Shown piece after piece: positions 16,520 through 25,803 of a stretch of DNA of 64,000 nucleotides (position 1 is its first letter; every line of letters starts with the position of its first letter). Below the pieces are notes generated by a model. The model had not been told where the DNA came from and made no database searches. It saw nothing but the letters and a program-made list of their open reading frames with translations. The DNA is taken from contig OZ252253.1 of NCBI GenBank assembly GCA_965249775.1, positions 310,001 through 374,000 on the forward strand. Direction: 5' to 3'. Made by a program: the position numbers and the translations under genes. This DNA comes from UBA822 sp965249775 (GTDB taxonomy: Bacteria > Gemmatimonadota > Gemmatimonadetes > Longimicrobiales > Gaopeijiaceae).

Positions 16520-18844
16520 CTAAATCGTCTTCGAGTAAGAGGGCCTGTCGTAGTCTACTTTGAAGCCACGGAAGCGAGCATGAGTCTGGATCGTGCGCGC
16601 GTCCAACGTCACCGTGAAATAGTATATCGTGTCGGCGGCGATCAGCTCAGAGACCGTGCCCGTCTTTGCTTGCCACCCCGTCGTGTCATGTGTGAGGGTC
16701 GCGATAATGGTCGTCGCCGTCGTCTGGAGTGTGGTGACTTTGCGGAAACCGACTTGGCAGAAATCGCTGGTCCCGTTGCGGTAGCCGACCATCGTGATCC
16801 GGGTCACCGTGACCCCTGGCGGCAGCTTCATCGTCCCCGTGAAGCCCTGTGAAGCAAGGCCCTTCGGACGCATATATCCGTCCAGGTCGCTGATCGACCA
16901 GGATGTGGTATCCGATCCCATCAGGATGTCGGCGAACGTCATCATGAGCGTGGTGCTCGCGGCCTCAAGATTCACGACCTTGAAGCTGTCGCCCACGATC
17001 TGCTCGGTGCCGTCGATGTCGTCGAAGCGCACCCGCCACTGAAGCTCCCCTTCGAGCCCGGCCGCGACCGGCACGTTGATCACCCGCTGGAGCGCGGTAT
17101 CGACCCCAATGGTGCCCACGCTGGACGTCCAGGCGGTCTGCCAGGAAGTGTCCAGCGGGTCACCGCCTTCCTTGCCCTCACGCATTTTGTACTCGATCGC
17201 GGTGACTCGCAGAGCCAAGTCGCTGACATCGATCGTGACGACGGAGGTGCCTAGGGTGCGGACCTCTTTGACGATGATCTCGGGGATCAGCTCAGAAGGT
17301 TCTTTCGGGTCGATCTGGATACGGAACGGGTTTCCAGCATCGCCGTCGTCGGCCCGAGGCTCGATCTGCAGGAACAACACCTCGTTCCCGCTGGGCACCG
17401 TGAGCTCTATTTCGTCCGTGCCGCGCTCCAATACCTTCGTGGGCAACGTGGTATCGTCTGGCCATGGATCGTCCGTGTCGTCAATCGGCTGTGGGAGCGT
17501 CGTGGTATATGCCCAGACCGAGAACACCTTCGAGCCCCGGGTCCAGCGCACGGTGACCTTGCCATCCGTCGGCGTGTCGTGGAGCACTCGAACTTCATGC
17601 AGCCCCTGCGCGAACCGCTTTTCTTCAGGCGTGAGGTCAGGGGCTGACCGCTTGATCCAGGGCTTAATGAACCCTGCCGGACTACCTCGCGTCCGGATGA
17701 ACGTGTCGACGTGGCCACCGCTGAATTCATGCCGGAAGCCAGTCACGCCGAACGATTGGTTCGCCGTATAGTGCACGTCGTTGGCGGTGAACTGGTAGTA
17801 GTCGTTGACCTGAATGGGCCAGAAGGACATCGTCTTGATTTCCTGGCCAGCAATAGGGTCCTTCAGGTCGAGCAGGGCGTCGTCGATCATCGCCTGCGCC
17901 TCGGCCGACGTGTCGATCGGGGAGTCCTCGGCCTCCTCGATCTCCATCCATTGACGTTTGTATTTCGCGATCGACGAGGCGTCCTCGGCGGTCACCTGGC
18001 TCCGGACGTTGGTCGCGTCCGTGTACCAGAGCGATATGGCGTTTCGGACATCCAACCGAGAGAGCGTGAAATCCGGTACCGCCTCATAGCGGTCGGCCGC
18101 CCACGTCCAGTCGGTGCCGCCCGGCGCACGGACGGGATCGTAGAACGTCAGGCGGAATGCGCTTGTACCGTTGTCCCACCTCGGCTGCACGACCCACCCG
18201 ATGAGCGCGGCGAGCTGCTGAAGCGCGTCCATGAGTGAGGACCGTTGCTGCCTGTAGGTCGTGACCAAGAAACCAGGGGAGCTCGGCGTGTACAGCGTGA
18301 GCGTCCCGAACTCAGTGAGGATGTCCTGCATGACGTCCTCGATCGCGCGGCCCTCCGACGTCCCGAACTCGAACTCTTCCTCGATCCAGCGATCCGCGAT
18401 CTCGGCGCCGATCGCGTCACGGGCCTGGACGCCCACGAAGTCGTTTTCCACCGTCCACTGGTCGATCACGCCGTCGAACACGCGCTTCCAGTCACCGCCG
18501 ATCGGGCTCGACCCGATGGAGACCGTGGCGAATTCGCACCGGATCCCGCGGCCTACGTCGATAAGTGGAGCGTAGGCGTCCAGCGCATCCCGGTTCAGCG
18601 TTGAGTCTTCATCGAGAGGCGCCAGAGAGTTTCCGCCTTCCTGTGAACGCCAGAAAGTGAACTGGCCTGTCGCCACGATCTGGTCGATAGACTGAACTAT
18701 GCTGCCCGACTGCACCCAATCGATCGAGTCCTGGTTCGTGAGATCCTGATAGGTGCCGTCGGCGTCCTCGACCAAGACCCGTGCGAACGTACCGTAGTGT
18801 GCGCTCTGCAGGACGGTCGTCTCGCCGCCGGTGACGGTTCGCAC
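16520..18844 (-). CDS. Tail tip/hub protein with fibronectin-like modules
   Basis: 774 residues. The first 350 residues (QDLTNQDSIDWVQSGSIVQS; DGVIDQWTVENDFVGVQARD; LGWYTD-like LWYTDATNVRSQV) look like a siphovirus tip or hub domain; the remainder resembles beta-sandwich repeats (GKVTVRWTRGSKVFSVWAYT; LQWRVRFDDIDGTEQIVG). Located after the tape measure and a 107-residue gene and before the fibre, where lambda has gpJ-type host-specificity proteins. Attachment of the fibre and penetration of the envelope are likely roles. Confidence 0.65.
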   Translation of the reverse strand: MRTVTGGETTVLQSAHYGTFARVLVEDADGTYQDLTNQDSIDWVQSGSIVQSIDQIVATGQFTFWRSQEGGNSLAPLDEDSTLNRDALDAYAPLIDVGRGIRCEFATVSIGSSPIGGDWKRVFDGVIDQWTVENDFVGVQARDAIGAEIADRWIEEEFEFGTSEGRAIEDVMQDILTEFGTLTLYTPSSPGFLVTTYRQQRSSLMDALQQLAALIGWVVQPRWDNGTSAFRLTFYDPVRAPGGTDWTWAADRYEAVPDFTLSRLDVRNAISLWYTDATNVRSQVTAEDASSIAKYKRQWMEIEEAEDSPIDTSAEAQAMIDDALLDLKDPIAGQEIKTMSFWPIQVNDYYQFTANDVHYTANQSFGVTGFRHEFSGGHVDTFIRTRGSPAGFIKPWIKRSAPDLTPEEKRFAQGLHEVRVLHDTPTDGKVTVRWTRGSKVFSVWAYTTTLPQPIDDTDDPWPDDTTLPTKVLERGTDEIELTVPSGNEVLFLQIEPRADDGDAGNPFRIQIDPKEPSELIPEIIVKEVRTLGTSVVTIDVSDLALRVTAIEYKMREGKEGGDPLDTSWQTAWTSSVGTIGVDTALQRVINVPVAAGLEGELQWRVRFDDIDGTEQIVGDSFKVVNLEAASTTLMMTFADILMGSDTTSWSISDLDGYMRPKGLASQGFTGTMKLPPGVTVTRITMVGYRNGTSDFCQVGFRKVTTLQTTATTIIATLTHDTTGWQAKTGTVSELIAADTIYYFTVTLDARTIQTHARFRGFKVDYDRPSYSKTI

Positions 18845-18846
18845 CT

Positions 18847-19170
18847 TCAGGCCTCCTGCACGAGGAAGCTCAGCCGGACGAGGACGCCCTTGTAGGCTCT
18901 CTCGATATTGCCGACGAGCACATTGATGGCGCCCGTCAGATCGCCCGTAGCGGCAAGAGGAGGCGTGCCCTCGAGGGCGGTGACGATCGTGTCAGCGGCG
19001 GCCGTCGTCATATACGCCGTCACGATCGACCACTCTCCCTTGCGCGCTCTTACCGTCGACCGTGCGGAACCGTCGAACGACCGTCCACGGTGCCCAATCT
19101 CAACACGAGGGGCTACTGGTTCGAGGACCGGTACGGGTATCGTCTGGCTGGCGATGATCAGGAAGGCCAT
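18847..19170 (-). CDS. 107-residue minor tail protein candidate
   Basis: MAFLIIASQTIPVPVLEPVA at the N-terminus, then VEIGHRGRSFDGSARSTV and an Ala/Thr-rich second half. Its ATG overlaps the tape measure stop (TGATG) and it precedes the tip gene, the place of gpM-like minor tail proteins in lambda. No direct motif. Confidence 0.55.
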   Translation of the reverse strand: MAFLIIASQTIPVPVLEPVAPRVEIGHRGRSFDGSARSTVRARKGEWSIVTAYMTTAAADTIVTALEGTPPLAATGDLTGAINVLVGNIERAYKGVLVRLSFLVQEA

Positions 19171-22100
19171 CAGCGGCGCATCTCATTCTTGGACGGTATG
19201 ACCGACGCGCCCGTACGGGCCCGCCATTCGACCTCGTCCTCGAGCTTTCTCAGAAAGTCGCGAGGATCCTCGACGCCCTGCAGGATGATGTCGCCCTCGA
19301 CCGTGAACGTCGTCCCGCCGCTCCCGAAGCGATTCTCCGTGGCGCGAGGGGCGAAAAGGTCGTCGCGGAAATCGCGAGGGATGGGCTCGGTGATCACTGT
19401 CGGTGGAAAGCCGGGCCCACCCACCGGGTCCGAAGCCCCACCCACCGGGTCCGAAGCCCCACCCACCGGGTCCGAAGCCCCGAACCGCCCAGCCGCCACC
19501 TTGAATCCGGACGGCGCGTTGCGTATGGCCTCGGTTGCCTTCTCGGTCTCAGACGCCAAACCGTCCAAGGCACCTTCCGCCACGCCGATAGCGGACAGGA
19601 ACTGCTCGAACGTCAGATCGTCATCAAGCATTTGCAGGATGAAGGATGGATCGGCGAAAATCTCCTCGAGGAACTTGTCGAAGTTCTCGGGCTTGATCTC
19701 CTTTAACAGCGCCCCAAACACGCCGCCCACCTGGTCGCCCAGGAAGCCCATCGCCAAGTTGAACTTCTCCATGGGGTCCGTGATGTCCAAGAGCGCGAAC
19801 CGCTTCTGGAGAATGCTGAGATCGCGGCTGAACGTGTTCATGTTCTGGAGTACGATACCCAACGCCTCGCCATCCCGACCGAGGTCCTGGAAGTCGATCC
19901 CCAAGGATTTAGCCGCCGCAATCACGTCGGCCATCGTTAGGCCGAACTTGCGGAGCGCCTCGTCGAAGAATGTGGCTTCGACGGTTTGTATATCGTGCCT
20001 CCGCTGGGCCTTCGACATGGCGCCTGCCCGGACAAGTTCGATTTCTCTCTGCTGGACTTTTGCGTTTTCGATCAGCGCTTGCCGAAGTGCGTCTAACGGT
20101 TGGATCACCGTCTCAATGGAGAGGTTGGCTATACCGTCGGCGAGCCGGTTTGCTGCCTCCATGTTCTTCTTGATCGCCTCGGTGTTGGCCTTCTCCTCCT
20201 CGCTCGGGCCGAACAAGCCGCCGATCGTACCCATGACACCCGACACTATGCTCGAGATGCCACCGCTGAACAGGTTGCCGAGTGCACTGGAGACGATCGC
20301 GGTGGGATCGATAATGCTCTTGGCCTGATCCTTCAGGGCGCCGATGAAGCTCACGTCCACGTCGGTGGGCAGCCCTTTCAGGAGTGCGTTGATCGCCTCG
20401 AGCTCCTTTTTGAAGTCCTCGGCTCCGCCCTTTGTGTCGAGGATGTCAGCGCGGAGAGCTTCCAGGGACGCGGCCGCACTGCTCGAGGCACTGGAGAACT
20501 CGTCTCCGAGGCCTTCCACAACCGTCCGGAGCGCGTCGATCTGTTCGTCGAATCCCTCAGCTAATCCGACTGTGTCGATCTTGTCCTGCATGTCGTCCAG
20601 GACCGTCTGCCAGTCCGAGGAGATCGCGCCGTCCACTTCGATGATATGAGCCTCGAGCCGGTCGTATTCGAGTTGCATATCGTCGACGGCGGTCTTCGTC
20701 ATGGCGACGAGCCGGTCCTGGAGCTGCTTCGCGAGTGCCTCTTGTTTGCTGGTATCGGGTGAGCCAAAATCGAATCCCGTCGTGGGGGCCGCACCGCTGC
20801 CGGTAGCGGTGGGGGCCGCACCGCTGCCGGTAGCGGATTGCAACTCGTTGAACGCGGCGGCCAGTCGCCGCAGTTCGGTAGTCGCCTCCTCAGCATCCTC
20901 CCTGAGGAGGCGCACGCGCTCAAAAGCGATCACCCGTTGCCCCACGTCACCGGTCATGGCCTCCAGCAGCGCCCGCTCCGCTGTAGCTAATAATCTTAGA
21001 GCTTTCTCCTCCCGCCCGATCGCTTCGGCGGTGGCCATGATGACCTGGGCCTCGGTGGCCTGGGAGGTCGCCGACGCGAATTCCTTCTGGCTTTGGGTCG
21101 CGTCGTCGATTCGCCCTTTCAGTACCAGGAACATGGCAGCGACCGCGGCCAATCCCACCATGATCGGAGCGCCCGCCGCCAGCATGGAGCTGAGGCCACC
21201 GAGCGCGGCCGCTCCCGTGAGCACACCGATCGCGATCGTAATCCGCCCGATCGCAACCAACGCGGGGCCCAGCGCGGCCGTGAGTGCCACGAACGCGAAC
21301 GCGGTTGCTTGGACGCCCTTCGGCAACTCGCCGAATCCCTTGATCATGTCCCGCAGGAACCCGAGCACCGGCTTCGCGGCGTCCACCATCGCGAGTAGAG
21401 CGGGTGTGAGGTTATCGCCGAGCTCGGCGGCCATATTGCGTACTTGGTTCCATGCGATCTTGAGCTGGTTGCCGGTCGTCGCGTAGGCTTTCTCGGCCTC
21501 GATCGTGAGCGCGGTATTCTCCTGCCAGGCCGTGCTGCCGAGATCTAAGCTCTTGCGCATCAGGTCGCCTGCGCCGGCCGCACTCAGCAACGCGCGGCGC
21601 ACCCGGTCGTTGCCGAATTCGACGGACTCGAGGACCTGGAAGACGTTGACCCCTTCGTCTGACAAACGTCCGAGCCCTTCGACGAACGTGACCAGCGCGT
21701 CGGCCGCGTCCGTCTCGAATGACTCGGCGAACTCCGCGCCGCTCATGCCCGCGATCCGGGCGAACTGCTCTAACTTGTCGCCGCCGTCGCCGACGGCGAT
21801 CGCCATCTCGGCCATCACCTTGCTCAGAGCGGTACCGCCGGACTCCGCCTCGATGCCTACCGAGGACAGGCTTGCTGCCAGCGCGAGGATTTGATCTTCG
21901 GTGAGCCCGACCTGGGTGCCCGCGCCGGCCAGTCGCAGACCCATCGCCACGATTTCTCGTTCTGTCGTGGCGAGATTGTTGCCCAACGCGACGACGGTAG
22001 AGCCCAGCCGATCGAACGCGTCCTGTGGCATACCCGTGATATTGGCCAGGCGCGCGAGATCCGTGGCCGCTTCTTCGCTTGTGAGGTTGGTGGCCACGCC

Positions 22101-22499
22101 GAGATCGGCGATGACGCGTGTGAAGCCGAGGATATTGCTCGTCTCGATCCCGAGCTGACCTGCCGCCTCGCCGATGTTCGCGAGCTCCGTCGCGGCGACC
22201 GGAATCTGCTCGGACAGAGCTTTGAACTCATCGCCGAGGGCGGTGATCGTCTCGGCGCTCGCATCGACCGTCTTCGCCACGCCGGCCATCGCGTCCTCGA
22301 ACCGGATGGAGCTCGCTACGGACGCTCCCCCGAAAGCCAGGATCGGGGCTGTGACGTTGAGCGACAGGCTGCGCCCCAAGCGATCTAGGCGCTGACCGAC
22401 CTTCTCAATCCTACGGGAGGACTCGGTGACCTTCTTGTCGAGTTCGGTGGTGTCGGCACCGATCCGGATCAGCAGCTTCTTCAGTCCACCGAGCGGCAT
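19170..22499 (-). CDS. Tail tape measure protein
   Basis: 1109 residues, by far the longest tail gene. The N-terminus (IRIGADTTELDKKVTESSRR; IRFEDAMAGVAKTVDASAET; LGIETSNILGFTRVIADLGV) is the TP901/phage-tail-tape-measure region, followed by a hydrophobic stretch (ALGGLSSMLAAGAPIMVGLA) and long coiled-coil helices. It sets tail length and is ejected on infection. Two in-frame tandem repeats encode Gly/Ala/Pro linkers: a 27-bp unit twice and a 21-bp unit three times. Downstream of the frameshifted chaperone genes, as expected. Confidence 0.92.
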   Translation of the reverse strand: MPLGGLKKLLIRIGADTTELDKKVTESSRRIEKVGQRLDRLGRSLSLNVTAPILAFGGASVASSIRFEDAMAGVAKTVDASAETITALGDEFKALSEQIPVAATELANIGEAAGQLGIETSNILGFTRVIADLGVATNLTSEEAATDLARLANITGMPQDAFDRLGSTVVALGNNLATTEREIVAMGLRLAGAGTQVGLTEDQILALAASLSSVGIEAESGGTALSKVMAEMAIAVGDGGDKLEQFARIAGMSGAEFAESFETDAADALVTFVEGLGRLSDEGVNVFQVLESVEFGNDRVRRALLSAAGAGDLMRKSLDLGSTAWQENTALTIEAEKAYATTGNQLKIAWNQVRNMAAELGDNLTPALLAMVDAAKPVLGFLRDMIKGFGELPKGVQATAFAFVALTAALGPALVAIGRITIAIGVLTGAAALGGLSSMLAAGAPIMVGLAAVAAMFLVLKGRIDDATQSQKEFASATSQATEAQVIMATAEAIGREEKALRLLATAERALLEAMTGDVGQRVIAFERVRLLREDAEEATTELRRLAAAFNELQSATGSGAAPTATGSGAAPTTGFDFGSPDTSKQEALAKQLQDRLVAMTKTAVDDMQLEYDRLEAHIIEVDGAISSDWQTVLDDMQDKIDTVGLAEGFDEQIDALRTVVEGLGDEFSSASSSAAASLEALRADILDTKGGAEDFKKELEAINALLKGLPTDVDVSFIGALKDQAKSIIDPTAIVSSALGNLFSGGISSIVSGVMGTIGGLFGPSEEEKANTEAIKKNMEAANRLADGIANLSIETVIQPLDALRQALIENAKVQQREIELVRAGAMSKAQRRHDIQTVEATFFDEALRKFGLTMADVIAAAKSLGIDFQDLGRDGEALGIVLQNMNTFSRDLSILQKRFALLDITDPMEKFNLAMGFLGDQVGGVFGALLKEIKPENFDKFLEEIFADPSFILQMLDDDLTFEQFLSAIGVAEGALDGLASETEKATEAIRNAPSGFKVAAGRFGASDPVGGASDPVGGASDPVGGPGFPPTVITEPIPRDFRDDLFAPRATENRFGSGGTTFTVEGDIILQGVEDPRDFLRKLEDEVEWRARTGASVIPSKNEMRR
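19420..19482 (-). repeat. Three 21-bp tandem repeats in the tape measure gene
   Basis: Three perfect or near-perfect copies of a 21-bp unit encode GASDPVG three times near the C-terminus. In-frame units allow length change without loss of frame. Confidence 0.9.
20782..20835 (-). repeat. Two 27-bp tandem repeats in the tape measure gene
   Basis: Two identical 27-bp units encode ATGSGAAPT twice in a linker between the coiled-coil parts. Confidence 0.9.
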
Positions 22500-22500
22500 A

Positions 22501-22857
22501 CTATCCGAGCCTCTTGAGGATTTCGCTGTTCGCTTTCATCACCCTGAGCATCTCCTCCGGCGTCATCTCTCGTTTCCTGCTCTCGGGGAGGTTCGGGAAG
22601 AAGTCACTGGGCTCGTATCCCTTTGAGCCCGTCGGCCGCTTCGCGAAGAGGTTGGCGATCAGAGCGAGCACCTTGCCGAAGCGCAGATCGTCCAGCGTGC
22701 GCTCGAACTCGGTGAGTGCCCGCTTGCGCTCGAGGAGGCGCAAGGTATTGCGCGGCGAGGACCTCCAGAATTCCTCCAGGCCGAGATCCAACTCGGCTCG
22801 CGCAATGACCCACAGCCCCTCCTCGTCGATGGGCTCTAGGTCGTCTCCGCCAAAGGG
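22501..22857 (-). CDS. Tail assembly chaperone, frameshift extension (T part of G-GT)
   Basis: The frame begins within the upstream chaperone at the slippery heptamer and reads FGGDDLEPIDEEGLWVIARA, then ELDLGLEEFWRSSPRNTLRL, the gpT-like pattern with W..SPRE-type motif, and ends EEMLRVMKANSEILKRLG. There is no good start codon of its own before residue MDLGLEEF at 22,791, so it should be made only as the G-GT fusion. The fusion product chaperones tape measure folding and tail tube assembly. Confidence 0.75.
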   Translation of the reverse strand, partial: PFGGDDLEPIDEEGLWVIARAELDLGLEEFWRSSPRNTLRLLERKRALTEFERTLDDLRFGKVLALIANLFAKRPTGSKGYEPSDFFPNLPESRKREMTPEEMLRVMKANSEILKRLG

Positions 22858-23210
22858 TCATCACCATCCTGCGCCCCCTCCTCAGGGTCCTCGCCTGCGG
22901 TCGTCGGCTGCTTGGGGTGGGAGGCGACGATCAAGGCGAAGAGATCCTCCATGATGCCCGGCATATTCGCCGGGTGGATCATTCTCGCGACCGCGTCGAT
23001 CGTGAGCGCCTCGTCTTCGTGAACCAAGAACGCCCACACCAACGGAGCGATGGTGTCCTCGTTTACGTTGTCCCCGAGCTCCCCCCGTAGAAGGCTGACG
23101 CCCGTTTCTTTCTTGAACAGACGCCACGCGTACATGTCGCAGCGAAGCGTTCTCTCCCGGTCAAGTGTGATCTTCGCCTCGGGAGCAGGCAGTAGAATTG
23201 CTTCGGTCAA
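22836..23210 (-). CDS. Tail assembly chaperone (G part)
   Basis: 124 residues (ITLDRERTLRCDMYAWRLFK; MIHPANMPGIMEDLFALIVA). Placed between the major tail protein and the tape measure, as in lambda gpG. The stop TAG at 22,836 comes 13 nt after a CCCTTTG slippery site, so some ribosomes should shift -1 to make the longer G-GT form. Confidence 0.75.
   Translation of the reverse strand: MTEAILLPAPEAKITLDRERTLRCDMYAWRLFKKETGVSLLRGELGDNVNEDTIAPLVWAFLVHEDEALTIDAVARMIHPANMPGIMEDLFALIVASHPKQPTTAGEDPEEGAQDGDDPLAETT
22851..22857 (-). other. Programmed -1 ribosomal frameshift site, CCCTTTG
   Basis: In the zero frame it reads C CCT TTG, an X XXY YYZ heptamer. Slipping back one base gives CCC TTT GGC and enters exactly the frame of the extension gene. 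The stop of the short product follows 4 codons later. Confidence 0.8.
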
Positions 23211-23237
23211 TCTCCTGAACTCCTAACCCTGGAAGCG

Positions 23238-23675
23238 TCAGCTCCAGGTGACGTCGCCGGAAATTTTCAGCGTGCCAGAAATGGGAAGTGCGCCGTCGAT
23301 CGGCGCATCGCCGACCTTCACGTTCACCAACGAGGCCGCAAATGACGCGGTCGTCGTGCCCGCGTCGGGCCAGATGATCTTGAAGTTGTGCGGGCCACCC
23401 GTGCCTTCGCCCTTCGAACGCAGACCGGTCGCATCATCGTGCGTCGCGTTGGCCTCGTCCCACAGACCTTCGAACGCGATATCGCCGTAGGCCTTGACGC
23501 CCGTCTCGATGTGCTCGCGGAAGCCGCCGGTCGAGTCGTGAACCGTCGTGTCCTCCGTCTCGCTCATAAGTTCGATGCCGCCGATCTTCGACAACTGCGC
23601 GATCGTGGTGAATACCTCGGTCGTTGCGCCGTCGCCGAGCTGTAGCTGGGTGCCTAGATTCTTGCTCTTCGCCAT
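23238..23675 (-). CDS. Major tail (tube) protein
   Basis: 145 residues, typical of siphovirus tube subunits (LGTQLQLGDGATTEVFTTIA; LSKIGGIELMSETEDTTVHD; GDIAFEGLWDEAN; LPISGTLKISGDVTW). Position immediately upstream of the tail chaperone genes matches lambda gpV. Polymerises around the tape measure protein. Confidence 0.85.
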   Translation of the reverse strand: MAKSKNLGTQLQLGDGATTEVFTTIAQLSKIGGIELMSETEDTTVHDSTGGFREHIETGVKAYGDIAFEGLWDEANATHDDATGLRSKGEGTGGPHNFKIIWPDAGTTTASFAASLVNVKVGDAPIDGALPISGTLKISGDVTWS

Positions 23676-23688
23676 GAGTCCCTATCTC

Positions 23689-24054
23689 CTATGGGTGAAT
23701 AGCCCGATGCCTGATGACCTTGGATTCGTCCAAGTGTTTGAACGGGCAATCGAGGCATTCGTAGTTCGGATGCCCGGCCCAGCTCGTGATGCGGTAACCG
23801 CGCGCCCGATCCTCATCGTCATGGTCATCGGACTCGCTCGCCTCCGCAGGTGTGCTCAACTCGGGAGCGACCTCCTCTGAGCCCTGCGCTTCCCTGAGCG
23901 CATCGATCCGTCGCTCGTAGACGGCTGCAGCCCCTATCCGCGTATCCGCGCGTTGCAGAGCGTGGACGATCTCCTCGTCTTCCACGTCCTCGAGCCGTTG
24001 TGCGAGGTCGTCGATTTTCACCGACCCCGGCTCAAAAGGCAGATTGTTCGTCAT
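23689..24054 (-). CDS. 121-residue phage protein with a C2H2-like zinc finger
   Basis: Acidic central linker and a C-terminal YECLDCPFKHLDESKVIRHR and AIHP: Cys-x2-Cys and His-x(3-4)-His spacing resembles a zinc finger. Lies between tail terminator and tail tube genes. Unknown role; could be structural or a DNA-binding moron. Confidence 0.55.
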   Translation of the reverse strand: MTNNLPFEPGSVKIDDLAQRLEDVEDEEIVHALQRADTRIGAAAVYERRIDALREAQGSEEVAPELSTPAEASESDDHDDEDRARGYRITSWAGHPNYECLDCPFKHLDESKVIRHRAIHP

Positions 24055-24073
24055 TGCTCAGTGTCCTCTCTCT

Positions 24074-24532
24074 TTATGCCGCCGTTTCCTGGTCGTCCCA
24101 GTCGGTGGCGTACACGATCTTGAAGTCCTGAGCAGCACCTCCGTACAGGCTGTCCGCCTCGAAGGCCGCCCAGTTGATTTCCACTTCCTCGATGCTGGTG
24201 ATCAGGGCATCTAGAGCCGAGTCGGTCATGAGCGCCTTCGTGCCCCACGAGATCAGCGGATCAAGCGTCTTATCAGGTGGATCCGTTGAGGCGACCAACG
24301 TCTTGACTCGGTGCTCGAGCCGAATCATCAGCGTGCGCTCGACAGTCCCGCCGGCCTCGTGTGTCTCCAGCTCCACGGTCTCGCCTAGGTGGTAGGCGAC
24401 CACCGCCGGCATGTCGTCCTTGTCGAGCCCACGATTCCTGAAACGGTGGACGTTGAGCCCGGTCGGCTTCCCGGCCCCATCGAGCCCCGCCTCCACGGCT
24501 GCCATGATGGTTTCACGGATCGTGTCGGCCAT
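24074..24532 (-). CDS. Tail terminator/completion protein candidate
   Basis: 152 residues (ETIMAAVEAGLDGAGKPTGL; VAYHLGETVELETHEAGGTV; TLMIRLEHRVKT). The mixed alpha/beta sequence and its place between a head-closure-like gene and the tail tube gene match gpU/gpZ-type proteins that cap the tail. Four-base-type overlap with the upstream gene. Confidence 0.6.
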   Translation of the reverse strand: MADTIRETIMAAVEAGLDGAGKPTGLNVHRFRNRGLDKDDMPAVVAYHLGETVELETHEAGGTVERTLMIRLEHRVKTLVASTDPPDKTLDPLISWGTKALMTDSALDALITSIEEVEINWAAFEADSLYGGAAQDFKIVYATDWDDQETAA

Positions 24533-24831
24533 CAGGCGTTATCCCCCAGCCAGAGCCGCGTCTCCAGGCCGTCGTTCTCGGTCCGGTGATCCGTGATCAC
24601 ATACGTGGTGCCGTCCACGACGATCGTCTCACTTCGATCGATGCTGGAGAGGATCCCCGTCGCGATGAGCACCGTGCGGACCCGGGCGATCGTCGCGACC
24701 TGGCCCTCTTCGAGGATCTCTTCGTCGCCGTAGTCGACGTGGCCGTAGGTCGTGACGCCGCCGAACACGACGGTGTCACCGCCCGTGGCCTTGATCATGG
24801 CCTCGACTTGTGCAGTGGTCTGGAGGGCCAC
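24532..24831 (-). CDS. Head-tail connector (gpFII-like) candidate
   Basis: 99 residues, beta-rich (GGDTVVFGGVTTYGHVDYGD; TVLIATGILSSIDRSETIVV; DGTTYVITDHRTENDG). This resembles small head-closure proteins of the lambda FII class, and gene order fits. Confidence 0.6.
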   Translation of the reverse strand: MALQTTAQVEAMIKATGGDTVVFGGVTTYGHVDYGDEEILEEGQVATIARVRTVLIATGILSSIDRSETIVVDGTTYVITDHRTENDGLETRLWLGDNA

Positions 24832-24837
24832 GCTTCG

Positions 24838-25137
24838 TCAGCCCAGCGCCTCGAGGATCTTGGCAGCCGTGCCCTTCCCGATGCCGGGAATCGCGACCAG
24901 GTCGTCCGGGTGTCTCGGAACACCCTCGATCGTGGTCACCTCCGCGGCCTCAAGTGCATCCCGACCAGGGAACTCCTCGGGTATCGGAGTCACCGTTACT
25001 TCCTCAGACCCATCTGGGTCGGGGTATTTCGCACTCCCGGCCGCGATCGCGTTCTGGGCCGCAACCTGCGAATAGGGACGTACTTGGCCCTCGTAGGGTC
25101 CATGCACGTCCTCGAGGTAAACGTTTTCGCGCGTCAT
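24838..25137 (-). CDS. 99-residue connector-region protein with helix-hairpin-helix end
   Basis: Starts MTRENVYLEDVHGPYEGQVR; ATG 25,137 is preferred over a longer upstream frame. The C-terminus DLVAIPGIGKGTAAKILEAL is a helix-hairpin-helix motif of the kind that binds DNA. Placed between the capsid genes and head-tail connectors; may be a gpFI-like or head-plug factor. The terminase small subunit ends in a similar motif. Confidence 0.6.
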   Translation of the reverse strand: MTRENVYLEDVHGPYEGQVRPYSQVAAQNAIAAGSAKYPDPDGSEEVTVTPIPEEFPGRDALEAAEVTTIEGVPRHPDDLVAIPGIGKGTAAKILEALG

Positions 25138-25226
25138 CTTCGTCTCTCCGGTTCGGCGGAAGGGAAGTGACGGGGGCCTCTGCCCCCGCCACTCCACCAT
25201 TCACAGTTCGAAGGTCAGGAGTCCCC

Positions 25227-25697
25227 TCAGACGATCGCCGTCGGGCTCTGCTCCTCCGGATACCTCGCTCCGGTCAGGATCGCCAACGCGGACGCGATCA
25301 CCGAGTTCGTGGTGTTCGTGAGCGAGAGCTGCACGAAATGCGAGCCGGCGGTGAGCTGCGACGCGTCCAACTCGATGATGTACATGATGGTGTCGGCCGC
25401 GTTGGGCGTGAGCCCCGCAGCCAGTACCGCAGTCCGAGCGCCGAGCGTGTCGCCAGCCGCCGTCTCTTCCTTGTAGACAGAGAACGGAATCGCGGTGGCG
25501 CCGGCACCCGCGAAGTCTGTGCACTCGTTGAGCAGGATCTTCGTGAACGCCGCAGCGCTCACCCCGGTCTGGATGACAATCGTGGCGTGGGCGTATTTCG
25601 CCATCGAGAAGACGTCGCCCGTCTTCCCGCCGGTGATGTCGATCGGCGGGAGGATGTTTACGAAGTGGCCTATCTCGGCCAACGTGATGCCCTTCAT
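25227..25697 (-). CDS. Capsid-associated protein, decoration-like
   Basis: 156 residues following the capsid gene: KYAHATIVIQTGVSAAAFTK; FSVYKEETAAGDTLGARTAV; LDASQLTAGSHFVQLSLTNT. Beta-sandwich-type, no catalytic motif. Commonly a decoration or stabilising protein stands here (lambda gpD position). Not proven. Confidence 0.55.
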   Translation of the reverse strand: MKGITLAEIGHFVNILPPIDITGGKTGDVFSMAKYAHATIVIQTGVSAAAFTKILLNECTDFAGAGATAIPFSVYKEETAAGDTLGARTAVLAAGLTPNAADTIMYIIELDASQLTAGSHFVQLSLTNTTNSVIASALAILTGARYPEEQSPTAIV

Positions 25698-25803
25698 GAT
25701 GCGCTCCTCGGCCCGCTCTCGGGTCCGTTAGTGTCTTCCATTCTGGTGTCCCGCCTGGGGAGGGCCCCCAGCTTCAGGCGCCCTCCCCAGCGTCCGGGTT
25801 TCC

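Noticed and set aside
20100..21486. Plus-strand open frames opposite the tape measure gene
   Set aside because: No family residues; the minus strand encodes a clear tape measure protein.
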